Origin: Reticulascus tulasneorum
Taxonomy: Eukaryota > Ascomycota > Sordariomycetes > Glomerellales > Reticulascaceae
Assembly: GCA_001557505.1 (NCBI GenBank)
Contig: LSAX01000002.1
Coordinates: forward strand, 1,116,001 to 1,180,000
Direction of reading: 5' to 3'
Length of the DNA stretch: 64,000 nucleotides
Numbering within the stretch: the stretch's first letter is position 1; each line of letters opens with the position of its first letter. The position numbers and the translations under genes were made by a program. Positions 32,346 through 43,533 of the stretch are shown piece by piece. The notes beneath the pieces are model-generated. The model was not told the DNA's origin. It ran no database searches and saw only the letters and a program-made list of their open reading frames with translations.

Positions 32346-35300
32346 ATGCTGGAGAGAACGGCGGCCGGTTTGGAACCATGTTGTCTTCAACGTGCTCTGC
32401 CATCGACCGCCTCGCTTGCGAGCCGGCGCAAGCTTCATTCAGGCTTCTGGCAGCATGGAGCCGCTGCCATAGAACTGTCCCAACTATGGCCGAGCCCCTT
32501 TCAAGATAGCATCGAGCCCGCCGCATCTACTCCTTCCCGACGCATCGCCGAAGGGCTCGCCGCATCGACCTTCCTCCTCGATTTTCTCTACCCTCGTGGG
32601 ACGGCGAATTTGTTACGGCGGAGATCACCGGGTGTGTTGCAGAGGCGTGAGAACTCTCAGCAGTGTTTTGCCCAGCCAGGACCACGAAACTATGCCTCGT
32701 CGGCCCCCACCGCCGAGAGATCGCAAGTTGGCCTGCGTCTTTTTGAGGATCAAACGAGGGAGAATATGCCACAAGAGCAGCATCCGAATAGAACTGCAAA
32801 CATCGGTAACACCACTGGATGGGATAATAAGCACAAGCCTGCTCCAGGCGATGTCGTATATGGCCAAGCGAGCAGTACATCATATGCTAATGCTGGATCA
32901 CGGCCGGACTTGATCAGGCAGCTGATTGCAAATGAGGATACGGAGTATTTTGATGCCGTCTGGGATCTATACTGTCAGCTTGAAGGGGATCTCAAAATGA
33001 CCCTTCGAACCGAAGTTATCACATATCTCTGGAGATCATCAAACGATGCGGATGCGGAGAGAATATTAGGACTATTCTCACAAATGGATATCGAGTCATG
33101 GACGCAAGTGACATTGTCTGCTGCAGTTGCGGCTGATTTGCGTTTGGGAAACGTCCCGAGAGCTTTGGAACGATTCAAACTAAGCCTGGCTGAGAGAAGA
33201 ATGGTTGGCGGCCTGGACCAAATACTCCATTATGCCTTCAGAAAGTCTGACTGGGAAATGGTCAAGGATGTTTGGTCGTCATATCACCTAGCCTACACTG
33301 CACATGGCATTCGGTGTGGCGAGCTGCGAGAACTGAAAACGGTCCCTAATCTCGGAGCGTTGGTATTGCAGCTGCGAGACGATATCGCACTTCAAGTCGA
33401 CGGTTCGTCTCTGGGAAACAGAGTGAGTGGCTTGGATGTACTACTAAAGAAGGCTGCTAGAAGGGCATTGCTGCAAGGGGGGAACCCTCGGGAAGCTCTT
33501 GGTCTGTTGGAGATTGTGGGTCAGGGGAAATGGTATAAAATATACCTCACCCAGGAGGTCCAGAATGGCCGGCTTGAAGGCCTACCGGAGGTCTATCGCG
33601 TGCTACGGCAGTTGCCCGAAGGCAACGTGCGTCCAAGAGTCTTGTGTGCGATGTTCGATTGCTTCTACCCTCATGATGTCGAAGGCCTCGAGCAGGTTTA
33701 TGAGGATTATCACCGCAGCGGTGGCCGGCTTGATCGATTGGGATTTCAGAAGTTCCTGAAATTTTATGCGTCTCGTGGAGATATCAAGTCTCTGCGACGG
33801 ATGTGGGACAGCTATGTGACGTCCTACGGCCACATGAACGTCCTCCAGGAGGCGGGGACATTCAACCATCTACTCAACGCTTATGCGAATCGGGGAAGCA
33901 TCGATGAGGTTCGACAGCTGCTGGACGAAATGGTGCATAAGCACGGTGTCACTCCCAGTCCTGTCAGCTGGAATATCCTTTTGAAGACATATGTTCAGTT
34001 GAATCTGTATGATGAGGCTATCGATCTATTCGACGACATTTGCAAGACTGGTCAACCTGACGCGTTCACCTTCGCAACTATAATGAGCATGATTTCAAAA
34101 CGAGGAGATCTAGATCTCACTCTCGAATTATTCAGCCGTGCCTCGAGTATGGGAATTCAAATAGGGACTCATCTCATAAGTGCCGTGGTAGAAGCTTACT
34201 GCCAGAACGACCGCCTTCATCAGGCGCGGATCGCTTGTGTCGACGCAACACAGAGAAAGATTCCTGGAGATCCAACTCCGATGTGGAATAGTCTCCTCCT
34301 GCATCATGTTTGGCGGCGCGACCTGAACCGGGTGTACGAGATCTTAAGCCTAATGACAACGCACCAAGTGCAGTGGACCGCAGCCACGTACAACCTATTG
34401 CTTCAAGGCCTCGTTCTCTGCAAGCAGACTCATCATGCTTACCGCATATTACAAGTCGTCGTCACGGAGAAGTCCTTCCACCTCAATAGTGAACACTTTG
34501 CAATCGTCATGGGGGGTGCTTTGCGAAGCGATGAACCTCGCCTCGTCAACTCCCTACGCATTCTCATGCGTGAAGCCGGACTCCCAACCACTATGGACAC
34601 ATTGACTCTACTTCTCGAGTCCATGTTCAAGAAACAGTCTCGGAGACGGGAAAACCGCCAGCATGGTGTTGGGAAGGAGACAACTCAGCAGATGGGTAAA
34701 AATTTTACATACTACTATCGTCGACTGTTGAAAGCCTCACAGAAGGATGCGTTACTGGACCCGGAGCGAAGACTGGTGATGCACCAAGGTATGGGAGATG
34801 TGGAGCTGTTGCATCGGAACTCAAAGGTGATGAGCAGAGCTATTTCTCTGCTTGCCCAACTCGGAGACTTCACATCGGTCGACCAACTCATCCGACTCTA
34901 CTCGAGTATATATCCCGATTCAGGGACGGATGAGAAGAGCTTTCCCATTAGCGTGCTCAGTTCTCTGCTTCTGGCGGAGTTTATGGAGCAGAAGTATGAA
35001 AAGGCCAAACAAACCTGGGAAGTAATCTGGCAAAAGGCTCTGAAGCTCGGCCGACCTGCATCGTATAAGGGCGAAGGCGTCTTACCTCGCCATCAGTACG
35101 ATCTTTCCACGCCCCTGAACACTATGCAGAAGATACTGGCAGAGGAAAAGAAACCCGCGCCTCTCTTTCACCTAGTTGAAAAGGTTACGTCTGCTGGCTT
35201 CAAGCTCGACAGCATGAATTGGAACTACCTGGTCCAAGCACTCGCGAATATGGGATGCTGGAAGGAAGCCTTTGAGCTGTGTGAGGACAAGCTTATGCCA

Positions 35301-35780
35301 CACTGGACCGGGTGGTACCTCCGGCGCCAGAAGAGCCACATGAAGTGGAATCTGCCTCTGGAACAACGCCGACTGCGGAGCGGCCCACGATATCTCCGTC
35401 CCACGTCATATACTCTCATCATGGTGGCCAAGGAATACATGAAGGCCGAGCAGGTGTCGCCGTGGTCTTCGGAGGCCGCGGCCAAGATCAAGCGCATCAA
35501 CAAGACCTGTCCGATGCTGGTGCATGCCATCAAGTCCATGATCTACAGTGGCATAGGAGTCGAGAGAAACCTCTCCTTGAGCACCGACTTTTACCAGCGC
35601 ACTCCCGAAAATGCCACGGGCCTGGCCCTAGAGGAGCTTCTTGACGAGGAGCCGGTGTCCAAAGAGCTGCCGTCCGAGGCGGACCTCATGAAGATTTACG
35701 AGGATCAACTAAGATCTCTAAGGTTGAGGTCCAAGATGCCATCATCCAAGGAGCCGACGACTGAGCAGCCAATCCTTTGA
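32346..35780 (+). CDS. Long PPR protein, CYA-5/PET309-like mitochondrial translation factor
   Basis: Single-exon frame of 1144 residues. The N terminus is Arg/Ser-rich without acidic residues at first (SLASRRKLHSGFW), fitting a mitochondrial presequence. Several pentatricopeptide motifs are visible: VTLSAAVAADLRLGNVPRAL, TFNHLLNAYANRGSIDEVR, SWNILLKTYVQLNLYDEAI, TFATIMSMISKRGDLDLTL, TYNLLLQGLVLCKQTHHAY and, late, NWNYLVQALANMGCWKEAF. PPR proteins bind single-stranded organelle RNA one base per repeat. Length, repeat spacing and N terminus resemble Neurospora CYA-5, required for COX1 mRNA expression, and its yeast counterpart Pet309; this orthology is recalled, not tested. An alternative is another long mitochondrial RNA-processing PPR protein. 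The 3' end lies only 146 bases from the convergent cutinase gene. Confidence 0.85.
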   Translation: MLERTAAGLEPCCLQRALPSTASLASRRKLHSGFWQHGAAAIELSQLWPSPFQDSIEPAASTPSRRIAEGLAASTFLLDFLYPRGTANLLRRRSPGVLQRRENSQQCFAQPGPRNYASSAPTAERSQVGLRLFEDQTRENMPQEQHPNRTANIGNTTGWDNKHKPAPGDVVYGQASSTSYANAGSRPDLIRQLIANEDTEYFDAVWDLYCQLEGDLKMTLRTEVITYLWRSSNDADAERILGLFSQMDIESWTQVTLSAAVAADLRLGNVPRALERFKLSLAERRMVGGLDQILHYAFRKSDWEMVKDVWSSYHLAYTAHGIRCGELRELKTVPNLGALVLQLRDDIALQVDGSSLGNRVSGLDVLLKKAARRALLQGGNPREALGLLEIVGQGKWYKIYLTQEVQNGRLEGLPEVYRVLRQLPEGNVRPRVLCAMFDCFYPHDVEGLEQVYEDYHRSGGRLDRLGFQKFLKFYASRGDIKSLRRMWDSYVTSYGHMNVLQEAGTFNHLLNAYANRGSIDEVRQLLDEMVHKHGVTPSPVSWNILLKTYVQLNLYDEAIDLFDDICKTGQPDAFTFATIMSMISKRGDLDLTLELFSRASSMGIQIGTHLISAVVEAYCQNDRLHQARIACVDATQRKIPGDPTPMWNSLLLHHVWRRDLNRVYEILSLMTTHQVQWTAATYNLLLQGLVLCKQTHHAYRILQVVVTEKSFHLNSEHFAIVMGGALRSDEPRLVNSLRILMREAGLPTTMDTLTLLLESMFKKQSRRRENRQHGVGKETTQQMGKNFTYYYRRLLKASQKDALLDPERRLVMHQGMGDVELLHRNSKVMSRAISLLAQLGDFTSVDQLIRLYSSIYPDSGTDEKSFPISVLSSLLLAEFMEQKYEKAKQTWEVIWQKALKLGRPASYKGEGVLPRHQYDLSTPLNTMQKILAEEKKPAPLFHLVEKVTSAGFKLDSMNWNYLVQALANMGCWKEAFELCEDKLMPHWTGWYLRRQKSHMKWNLPLEQRRLRSGPRYLRPTSYTLIMVAKEYMKAEQVSPWSSEAAAKIKRINKTCPMLVHAIKSMIYSGIGVERNLSLSTDFYQRTPENATGLALEELLDEEPVSKELPSEADLMKIYEDQLRSLRLRSKMPSSKEPTTEQPIL

Positions 35781-35926
35781 GATAACAGGGTACAAGGTTG
35801 TTACTGGCATGTGTAAAGAAAGAAAATATGTATAATATGTGGTATCTATCATAGCAGCTAGACTGGTGCGCTCAATGTAAATAACTCTCAACCCAGACCC
35901 AAACAGACGGAATACAGTTCTGTCAG

Positions 35927-36878
35927 TTACCCGGAGCCCAAACCCTGCACCATGCCTGCCAAAGTCCCTCCCATGCCCTCGTTCACGGCATCTTCACTCG
36001 CCAGCCCCAGCCGGCTCCTCTGCATCACAAACATGGCCGCCGCAGGCGCATCGAGACTGTAATCCAGGTGCGAGCCCGTTACCAGCCGCCGCCCGCCCTC
36101 GCAGATGTCGTCCCCCGCATGGCAGAGGCTCAGCACCCGCCCGGCATCGACGCCCGCCAGCGCCTGGCCGCTGAGCGGATCGCCGAAGAGCGCGGCGCTC
36201 GAGATGGCTGCGGTCGTGTTGGCCGGCAGCTGCGCGCAGGCGAGGTGCACGAGCTGCGCGCCCTGCGAGTAGCCCGCTAGCGTGAGCTTGGTGTTCGGGC
36301 AGGCGACCATGGTGCGCATTGCGAAGTCGGCCATGAGGGCTGCGCCATCGGGGTCGCCGCCGCGCCGGAAGTTGGAGATTGAGGCTTCGTAGGCGATGCC
36401 TTGTATGGCGAGCGTGGCGCTCGTGTTGGTGTACGTCTGGAGGGCTTCGAAGAAGGGTGGGCCAGTGAGGAAGCCCACGTTCCCTACATGGTGTCAGTAA
36501 CTGCAGACCCGACTGTGCTTTCCATCTACCGGTCCGCCTTGTCTATCCAGACCCGTCTCCAGGGATCCAATAAGACGTACCAGGCTCTTTCGTCCCCCTC
36601 GCAAACAAAACCGCCACATCAGGACAAGCAGCCGCGGCCGCGGCCCCCGCGGACGCATTCATATTCACCACGCCCATGAGCCCATTCTCCGTCAGCGAGC
36701 CCTCCAGCACCGCCTCTTTCAACGCTGTCACGACGGATATGGTGGTGTTCAGAAGCTCGTTCACGATCACGGGCAGGCCCTGCAGGAAATCCAGATCCCG
36801 GCTCTCGAGCCTGCGTTTCTGGATCGTCAGAGCCGCGGACAGGGCCAGCGAGGGCAACAGGTATGGAAGGAGGCGCAT
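35927..36878 (-). CDS. Secreted cutinase-family serine esterase
   Basis: Predicted secreted alpha/beta-hydrolase cleaving cutin or other short-chain esters. Minus-strand exons 36878-36581 and 36483-35927 join in frame to 284 residues. Residues 1-18 (MRLLPYLLPSLALSAALT) form a clear signal peptide. A leader of about 70 residues, with helices and an Ala-rich run, precedes the first cutinase strand VAVLFARGTKEPGN, completed by splicing. The nucleophile is Ser172 in GYSQG; the aspartate is in GDDICEGG and the histidine in GSHLDY, the standard order. Cysteines at the expected places (ACPDV, ACPNT, LCHAGDDIC) can form the family disulfides. At 284 residues it is longer than classical cutinases (about 200-230), mostly because of the leader. 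Acetylxylan esterase, of the same fold family, is an alternative. Confidence 0.9.
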
Positions 36879-37528
36879 GGCGACGGTAGAGCTGCACGCA
36901 GAATAACTTTTCGAAATCTCAGTGTTTTCAGAAACCGAGAATGCGGCTCATTTTCAATGACGGAGGGAGGAGTGGGCTGGAGGGTGGGATATGTCATGCC
37001 TGCTCCACGACAACGACGCATCTTCATGCGATGATTTGAATGTTCACCAGTGGCACCAATGGCCCTTCTGGACACTGGAACGAGCTACAGCCACCCGCCG
37101 GGATGCAGCCGCCTGGTCTGATCACGAAGGTGATTCGGAATGCGAGTGTGTTGCGATCTGCGTTTCATCGACGATAAGGCTCGGGAGAATCACATCTGAA
37201 ACGACCCGATCTTTGGGGAAACGCACCAAACGTGCGGGATTGGCTGGCAGTTAAGGAAACCTCTTACAGTCTGACTTCTGGCCATGCGTGGAGCAGTGTT
37301 CATGGGTATGTACTCTGTAATGGGTATGGAGGTTTCTGGCTGAGTAGTGAACCTAGATAACACAGATGAACAACACCAGTCTAAAAGTTTCCCCGTAATC
37401 CAACCCCATCCAATCCGGTGCAATATAGTCCATCCAAAAACCAAAACTCCGGGGTAATAATAATAAATCCTGTGATGATCCGAGGGTAATCCTTCTTTGA
37501 TGCAATAAACAAATGAAAAAAAAAACCT
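36879..37528. other. Cutinase promoter and 3' UTR of Atos-like gene
   Basis: The 650 bases lie between two minus-strand genes. No open frame worth calling. Confidence 0.5.
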
Positions 37529-40015
37529 CTAGTCCTGAACGCCATCCGGCGGCGAGCTGCCCTGACTCTGAACTCCCAGCGATCGGAGCCGTTGCGACAA
37601 TAAGCTCTCGGTCCCGGGACTTCCACGACCAGCAGACGGAGCAAACGCATTCCCGCCATAGCCGACGTCGCCCTTGCTCAACTTCTCGTACTTGGCGATC
37701 TGCGCGTCCCAGCCGTCCTTGGTGGTCGGCCGGCTCGCTTGCGAAGAATCAGGCGATCGGAGACCGGTAGCGGTTGTGCCCGTGCTGTCGCTCAAGTCGC
37801 TTCCCAGACGATTCCGGGTCGTGAATCTAAATGGTACCGGGTCCACCGGTAGATTGTTGTCGCCGAAGCTGAAGGGCGACGGCGACGACTGCTGCGCCAG
37901 GACTCCTTGTAAAGTGTGTGATGTGCCATCGGCCGCATCGAACGCGTGAGCCGACGGGCCAAAAGAAAACCCTGAGCTTCGTCGGCGGAAAGCCTTCTCA
38001 GCGGCAAGGATGGCCCCCGGACCACTGCTACTGGCAAGCGGTGGGTGCATCACGCGTATCGGCTTGTAGGGCGCGAATCTTGGTTCCGGCCAAGTCGTCT
38101 CGTTTCTCAGCTTCTCCTTGCCATCAGGGACCCTGTTGGCAAACACAATGCGGATACTTTTGTAGAGATAATATCTGCCCCTAGATGGGCAGCAAATGTG
38201 TAAATGCACGAGATACCGTAAGATTGGTTTGTCCGACGGTGCGGACTCGTCGAGCATCTGAACATTGTCGATGATGGGACCGGCGGAGTAACTTCGCTGC
38301 CGAATAAATGTCTTCATTCCAGGTTCCATGCCTGCCAAATCGTACGGCACCAGAAACAGCTTCACGGCCGTCTTGTTCGGATTCTTGATGACGATCTGGA
38401 TCTGCCCCTTTTCCGGGATTCGATAGCTGCCCCCTGGCGGTGCCCGCGGTGATCCCGATCTCCGCGTCGTGCGATGGGCTTTGCGCACCTCGAAGTCAGA
38501 GACCTCGGCGGTCCCGTCGGTCATAGCAGTGTCATCTTCGGCAATCCTCCGCTCTGGGTATCTGCTGTGCAGCTTCCGACGTGTCCTTTGCTCCTCTTCC
38601 GAGTTATGTAAACCGTTCTCCAGATCAATCTGGCCGACATACGGACTCGGCCCATCTTCTGTTCTCATCCGTCCCTGAGATGTATTGCCGTAGCTGTAGA
38701 ACACGGCAGGAAACGGTAGCGTCACATGTGCTGGGCACCTCAGGCTTGCCTTGCACTTGCCTAAGCCCAAGACTCCGATTTGGGCTAAGAAATCCAGAGG
38801 TTTAGAAGGCGTTGTTGACATTCGTCCTCGTAGGATGCTCTCCTCGTACGACCCCACCATCGAAGCATGCTGTATTGGTGATGTGTCTGAGCTGAAAGAC
38901 GGCCGTCTGGATCTGAGAAACGCGGGCGTCTGCGGGGAGCTTCCAGGAAGCTGCATGTTCGGCGTTGAAGTCAAGGAGCGGCGTGGTTGGTGGGCTTGGT
39001 AAGGCAGTGATCCTTCCCTCCGATGTGTCGGCGGCCTCTGGATCGAGGCCGAGCGAGGCGATGGGAATGCGAAGGGCGAGGAAGTTGCGGAGTTCATGGT
39101 ATGCCGCCGGGGGTTCATGGGGCTAGATGTGATATTGATGTTGTTCAAGGGCAGGGACAGGTCCACATCCTCGTTGATCTCGGACTGGACAAGAGGACTT
39201 GTCGGCGGCTTGTACACGAAGCTTGACGAGAATGAGGAAGACAACGAAGAGGGTATGGATCTGTAGTCCTCGTTTCCACTGGGGAATGGTGTCCTCCTGC
39301 CAAACTGGAAATGTGAGAAGTCCCGCGGTGGCGAGGTAGCGATCCACGAATGGCGGGATGACGGGAACTGGTCAGCTCCTCCTCGGCTGCTTGCAACGTC
39401 CTGAGAAGCCTCTCTGCCCGTAGGTGATTCATCGTGTGTAAAGTCCCCGCTGTGTAATGCAGACCTCGGCCGCTCTATGCTCAGCCCATCTCTTAACCTC
39501 TCCTCGTCGTCAATCGCCCGGTCGGCCTTTTCAGGCGTGATGGTCGGGGGCGGTAGGAGGCTTGGGGAGCTCGGCCTGTGCCGTGGACTTCGAGGCGAGG
39601 AAACGGGGGCATGATTGCTGTAAAGAGACTCGAGCTGGTGCACGGTGTGTTAGCAAGGGGAACGAACACAAGTGGCGGGAGCCGGGAGCCTCGAAGTTTA
39701 CGAGCGGCAGCTTACATGTCGGTTTGGGATCCAAGTAGGACTCTCGCCCCTCTTCAACCTCTCAATCAGTTCGGCTCGATCCGATGTGACAGGAGTAGAG
39801 TCCCTCTCTGGGGTTACAGGCGGTGGGCTATCGGGAATTGGACCTTCGCAGAGCTCGGTGCGAATGCTCTCCTCGGAAATCTTCCTGGTCAGAGGCACAG
39901 GCAGAGGTAGAGAAAGAGGTAGAGGCGGGTTGGTATGGGCGGTTCGTCGTGGTGGTGGTTCGGTACCCGGAATGTCCTGGTCCAGATGGTCCAGGTCATC
40001 CTGGAAGATTGGCAT
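37529..40015 (-). CDS. Atos-like protein (DUF4210 and chromosome-segregation domain)
   Basis: Exons 40015-39716 and 39634-37529 on the minus strand give 801 residues; the intron has GTAAGC, CTAAC and CAG signals and keeps the frame (NRH joined to LESLYS). About 380 Ser/Pro-rich N-terminal residues precede a DUF4210-type block (FLAQIGVLGLGKCKASLRCP to AVFYSYG, about 381-411). About 90 residues later comes the second conserved block: GSYRIPEKGQIQIVIKNPNK, VKLFLVPYDLAGM, FIRQRSYS, then YLVHLHICCPSRGRYYLYKS and IRIVFANRVPDG (about 500-605). These two blocks define the Atos/FAM214 family; fungal members were noted in meiotic chromosome segregation screens and Drosophila Atossa is a nuclear transcription regulator. 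The molecular role here is therefore uncertain. The C-terminal 200 residues are low-complexity. Confidence 0.85.
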
Positions 40016-41970
40016 TTTGGGCGATGCCAGCTATTTGAACCACAGCAGCAATGCTGTGGCTCTCAGATTGGAGAGTCTTTGCTTCGTCGCCGTGGTGTTG
40101 GTCGAGAGTTGAGAAGTGTCATCCTCCTGAGGTTGGGTTCGGGCCCTCTCGGTTCTTTGTGTCTCTTTCTTGTCAGGTGGTGTTGGGTGTGGTGTGGTTT
40201 GGTTTGGGTTGGTTTTGGTTGGTGTTAGTCACCCGTTCATTAAGAGCTGTGACATGCAGGGATCCAGCGGGTGGACGTCATTATGAGTGGTAGATAGATA
40301 ACTAATGCAATGCTCGAATGCACAAACGCACGGCACGGGTTTCGCACCGACTCGGCCTCGCCTCGACTTGACCAGGACTGTGTATTGAGAGGGTGTTTTT
40401 GCCTCCCGAGCGAGGCAATTGCAAGGGAGGGACTATCTGTTTTCAAGTATAAGTAATGGCGAGTCGCGAAAGGTGAGAGATATGCGGTCAGGGAAGACGG
40501 CAAATGGTGGAGGTGCGATATCGTCATGTACTAGTGTCGTTTGATAGACTAACTGCCTCTAGCACCCGTCTGAACATCCAATGTTTAATGGGCGCTGAGC
40601 ACCTCACCTATCCACTATCTCTAGTCATCTGCACCAGGCCAACCTTGGCCAGGCCATGCACCAGGGCGGGGCTACACCTGTTCTGAAGGTGACCGGCCAC
40701 CTTAGCGTCTGTAAAGTGACCCAAGTCCACTGCAACTGTGAGGCCATGTCCAGTGGAGAGAAGACTGGAAAGCCCGTGATAGCTGTCTGTGTATGTCCGT
40801 ACATTTGTGTTTTGCTAAAAGCCTTCATTCACTTGACCGCCCACTATCAGACAGAAGAATAAATGAGACGCTTCATGTCATTTGCAGCCCAGCTGGCTTT
40901 CACGGCCGTACCCATCTCTCGCAATGTGAGGTTGCGTTGTATCGTACTACGTAGCAGTAATGCAGTGGGCTGTACAGCTGTCATTCACAGCACTGTCGGG
41001 CCTATAATTAACCTGAACAGACAGCATGGAGAACTACTTATCGCTGCAGTGCATACGTGGTGGGGACCAGCAAGGGAACTTAAGCCCCTGGTTTGCCCCA
41101 AAGCAGCCCACCCACCCACTGCTGGCCGCTGGAACCACACCAGAAGGAGTTACTCATTAGGAGCCTGTGCCGCCGGGGTGCGGGTGGTGGGAAAATCAGG
41201 AAGTGGCACATGGCCACAAGACATCCTTTTATCAGGAACCAATCCTTATCCGCTCATCCATCCTCGCATCTCCGATTCCCTCGAGGTCCTGCTGCACACC
41301 CGTCTTCAACCAACCAATTGGTGGGGATAGAAAGATGTCTCCGTGGCGCCTGTAGACAGGTTACACTGGGCAAATAGGATATATAGGGGACTGAGCTGAT
41401 TCTGCCAAAAGTTGGTCTCGTAGTTACGCAGTTGTGAGGGGGGCGCACGGGATTCTTTACAAGCTACCTACCCATCTATTTTAAAGTTTATCCCAGTCAT
41501 CTACACAAAAGTCTTGGGGCATTGTATCTAAGCTACTAATTCACTACAATGTCTGCTCAAGTATATGCGTGACTAGCTACTGTACACGAGCAGCCAAGCC
41601 GATTTCGTGTAATTCACTCTTCCGGGGAAACGATATGGGCTGCCATCCATTCCCGTGGCCAGATACGAACCAGGCCTATCCACATCCACAGGTGCCTGAC
41701 TCCAGATGATGCAGCACACCCGAAAGGGTTTCCATGCCGCCGGCTGAGAGTCACCAATCCCAGACCCACCCCCCAAAACTTTTTGCCATTTGCAAATGCA
41801 CAATCCACATCGGCATCGGAGGACTTTCACCCACACCCAACGAACAAGTGGATCTCCAAGCTGCTCGCTCACTCACTCACTCACTCACTCACTCGCTCAA
41901 ACCACTCTGAATTCTCGCTCGATACCACTCATCGCTCATACTCACATCCACAACGAAACACTCCACCACC
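40016..41970. other. Divergent intergenic region
   Basis: Nearly 2 kb between the Atos-like gene (-) and FYV7 (+). A GGTTTGGTTTGGGTTGGTTT-type T/G tract lies near 40196-40225, and a CTCA tandem repeat in the FYV7 5' UTR. No coding region seen. Confidence 0.5.
41868..41894. repeat. CTCA tetranucleotide repeat in FYV7 leader
   Basis: About seven tandem CTCA units, the last imperfectly continued, end 76 bases before the FYV7 start codon, so they are probably transcribed as a pyrimidine-rich leader segment. Confidence 0.8.
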
Positions 41971-42748
41971 ATGGCTCCCAAACGGACCCTCGACAATGCA
42001 GAGGCAGAGTCGGCTCAGCCGGAGCAGAAGAAGCCTCGCAAGGCCTTCAAAGTAGGACCAGACAACCTCCCCGACGGCCCGTGGCGACGCAAAGGTTCGT
42101 GGCCCGACTTTTTTTTTTCGCCTCCAATTGCGCCACCACCTACCTCTCACACCGAGGTTTTGCCCCCCCCCCCCCCCCCCCCATGCAGCAGTCCAATTCT
42201 GTCCAGTGTAAAGCCCATGCCTTTCGTGTAACAAATGAGCTCACATCTATGAAAAACGAATAGTCACCAAGATCAAGAAGCAACTCATTCACAAGGCAAA
42301 GCTGAAGAAGGCCTACGCCAAGATCAAAGACTCTCATGAGAAAGCCCAGCCCGGGTCCGCCCAGGACGGGGATGAGGAGGAGCCTGAGGATGAAGATGAA
42401 GAGGAGCCTGAGCCCGAGGTCCAGATCCACCCGGACCGTGTAGCGATGCTGGCGGACGACGAGCCCGAGTTGCCCCCTGCCAGGAATGAGGGAAGACAGA
42501 TGAAGGGGCGCAAACCGGGTTACTACGACAAGCAGCTGCAGCAGGCCGAGCGCCGAAAGGCCGAGGCCGAGGCGAGGATAGAGGAGAGGGAGCGCCGCGA
42601 CGAGGAGCGGGAGCGCAAGGTCGCCGACCGCCAGCGCTATCGCAAGGCCATGGGCAAGGCGAGGGAGGAGAAGGATGGGAAGAGGAAGTTGGGCCGCGAG
42701 AGCGCCCTGCTGCTGGAGAAGGTCAAGAGACTAGTCAACGAGAAGTAG
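41971..42748 (+). CDS. FYV7: rRNA-processing protein FYV7
   Basis: Small basic nucleolar protein needed for 18S rRNA maturation in yeast. Exons 41971-42094 and 42264-42748 join in phase to 202 residues. The N-terminal KKPRKAFKVGPDNLPDGPWR is continued by splicing as RRKVTKIKKQLIHKAKLKKA, the conserved family block. An acidic EDEDEEEPEPE linker follows, then a long charged helix (RKAEAEARIEERERRDEERE) and a conserved C-terminal GKRKLGRESALLLEKVKRLV. The 169-base intron is about three times longer than the other introns of the window and contains a 10-base T run and a 20-base C run. Assignment is by recalled family sequence; other coiled-coil ribosome-biogenesis factors are less likely. Confidence 0.82.
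42163..42182. repeat. 20-base poly-C tract inside FYV7 intron
   Basis: Twenty consecutive C residues (42163-42182) lie within the FYV7 intron, after a 10-base T run at 42109-42118. The tract is about 80 bases upstream of the acceptor used. Length is likely variable between isolates or sequencing runs. Confidence 0.9.
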
Positions 42749-43533
42749 GATGGACGACGAGGTTCTTCTTTCTCCCAGGGACTTGGAGTAAACTAAACCA
42801 TAAAGATACCATTTTCATTTTCAGCAGGTAGCATCACTGGTAGGATATCGGGGAAAAGTTGGCTTTGCTCTTGATAAGACGGCCGCACCATCAACATGTC
42901 AATTCAAGACGCTCACTGTGGCGTCTTCGATAACCAACAATGCGTACGAAGATCCCATCCTATGAACACGTCCACCACCGTCCTCCCTTGCTCTTCATCC
43001 GCCAACAAGTCTGCCCAATCGCCTAGTATGAGTTACTGCCCCCCCAAAAAAGGTCAAGCTCCTCCTCACCACGACGAAGAACCATTTTCGGGACACCATC
43101 GTCAAACACTCCAAGCCAGTGAGTGAGAGTTTCAAACAAGAAAAAAGAACCGTTCGCACCGAATAGACAAGAACAGATGCATTCCGCCGATACCCGATCC
43201 CGACCAGCATCAGAAATCAAATTGGACCGACTCCCCCTTAACCTCCTCCCCTCTGCGAAAGCAAGAGAACTCTGGATATCATTAAATTTCCTAGCACAAA
43301 CACCCCTGTTGCGGTGATGACACTGAATTGAAAAATGTTGAGATCCAAAGGCGTAAATCAAAATGGCCCGGATAGTGAACCTCTTGGGAACGATTCCCCT
43401 GAACGAAGACTTTGAAAAAGACAATGCAACTGAATGAAACGCCTGTCGTAAAAGTAATTTGCTTCATGGCGGCGCATGGGTCGATATATACAACTGTTCG
43501 ACGTGGAGAGCGGGCAAAGCACACCTCGGTAGC
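42749..43533. other. Convergent 3' intergenic region
   Basis: The 785 bases lie between FYV7 (+) and the LIM-RhoGAP gene (-). Open frames here have no family features. UTR and spacer only. Confidence 0.5.

Noticed and set aside
36068..36280. Short plus-strand frame inside the cutinase gene
   Set aside because: Shadow of the cutinase coding strand in a GC-rich exon.
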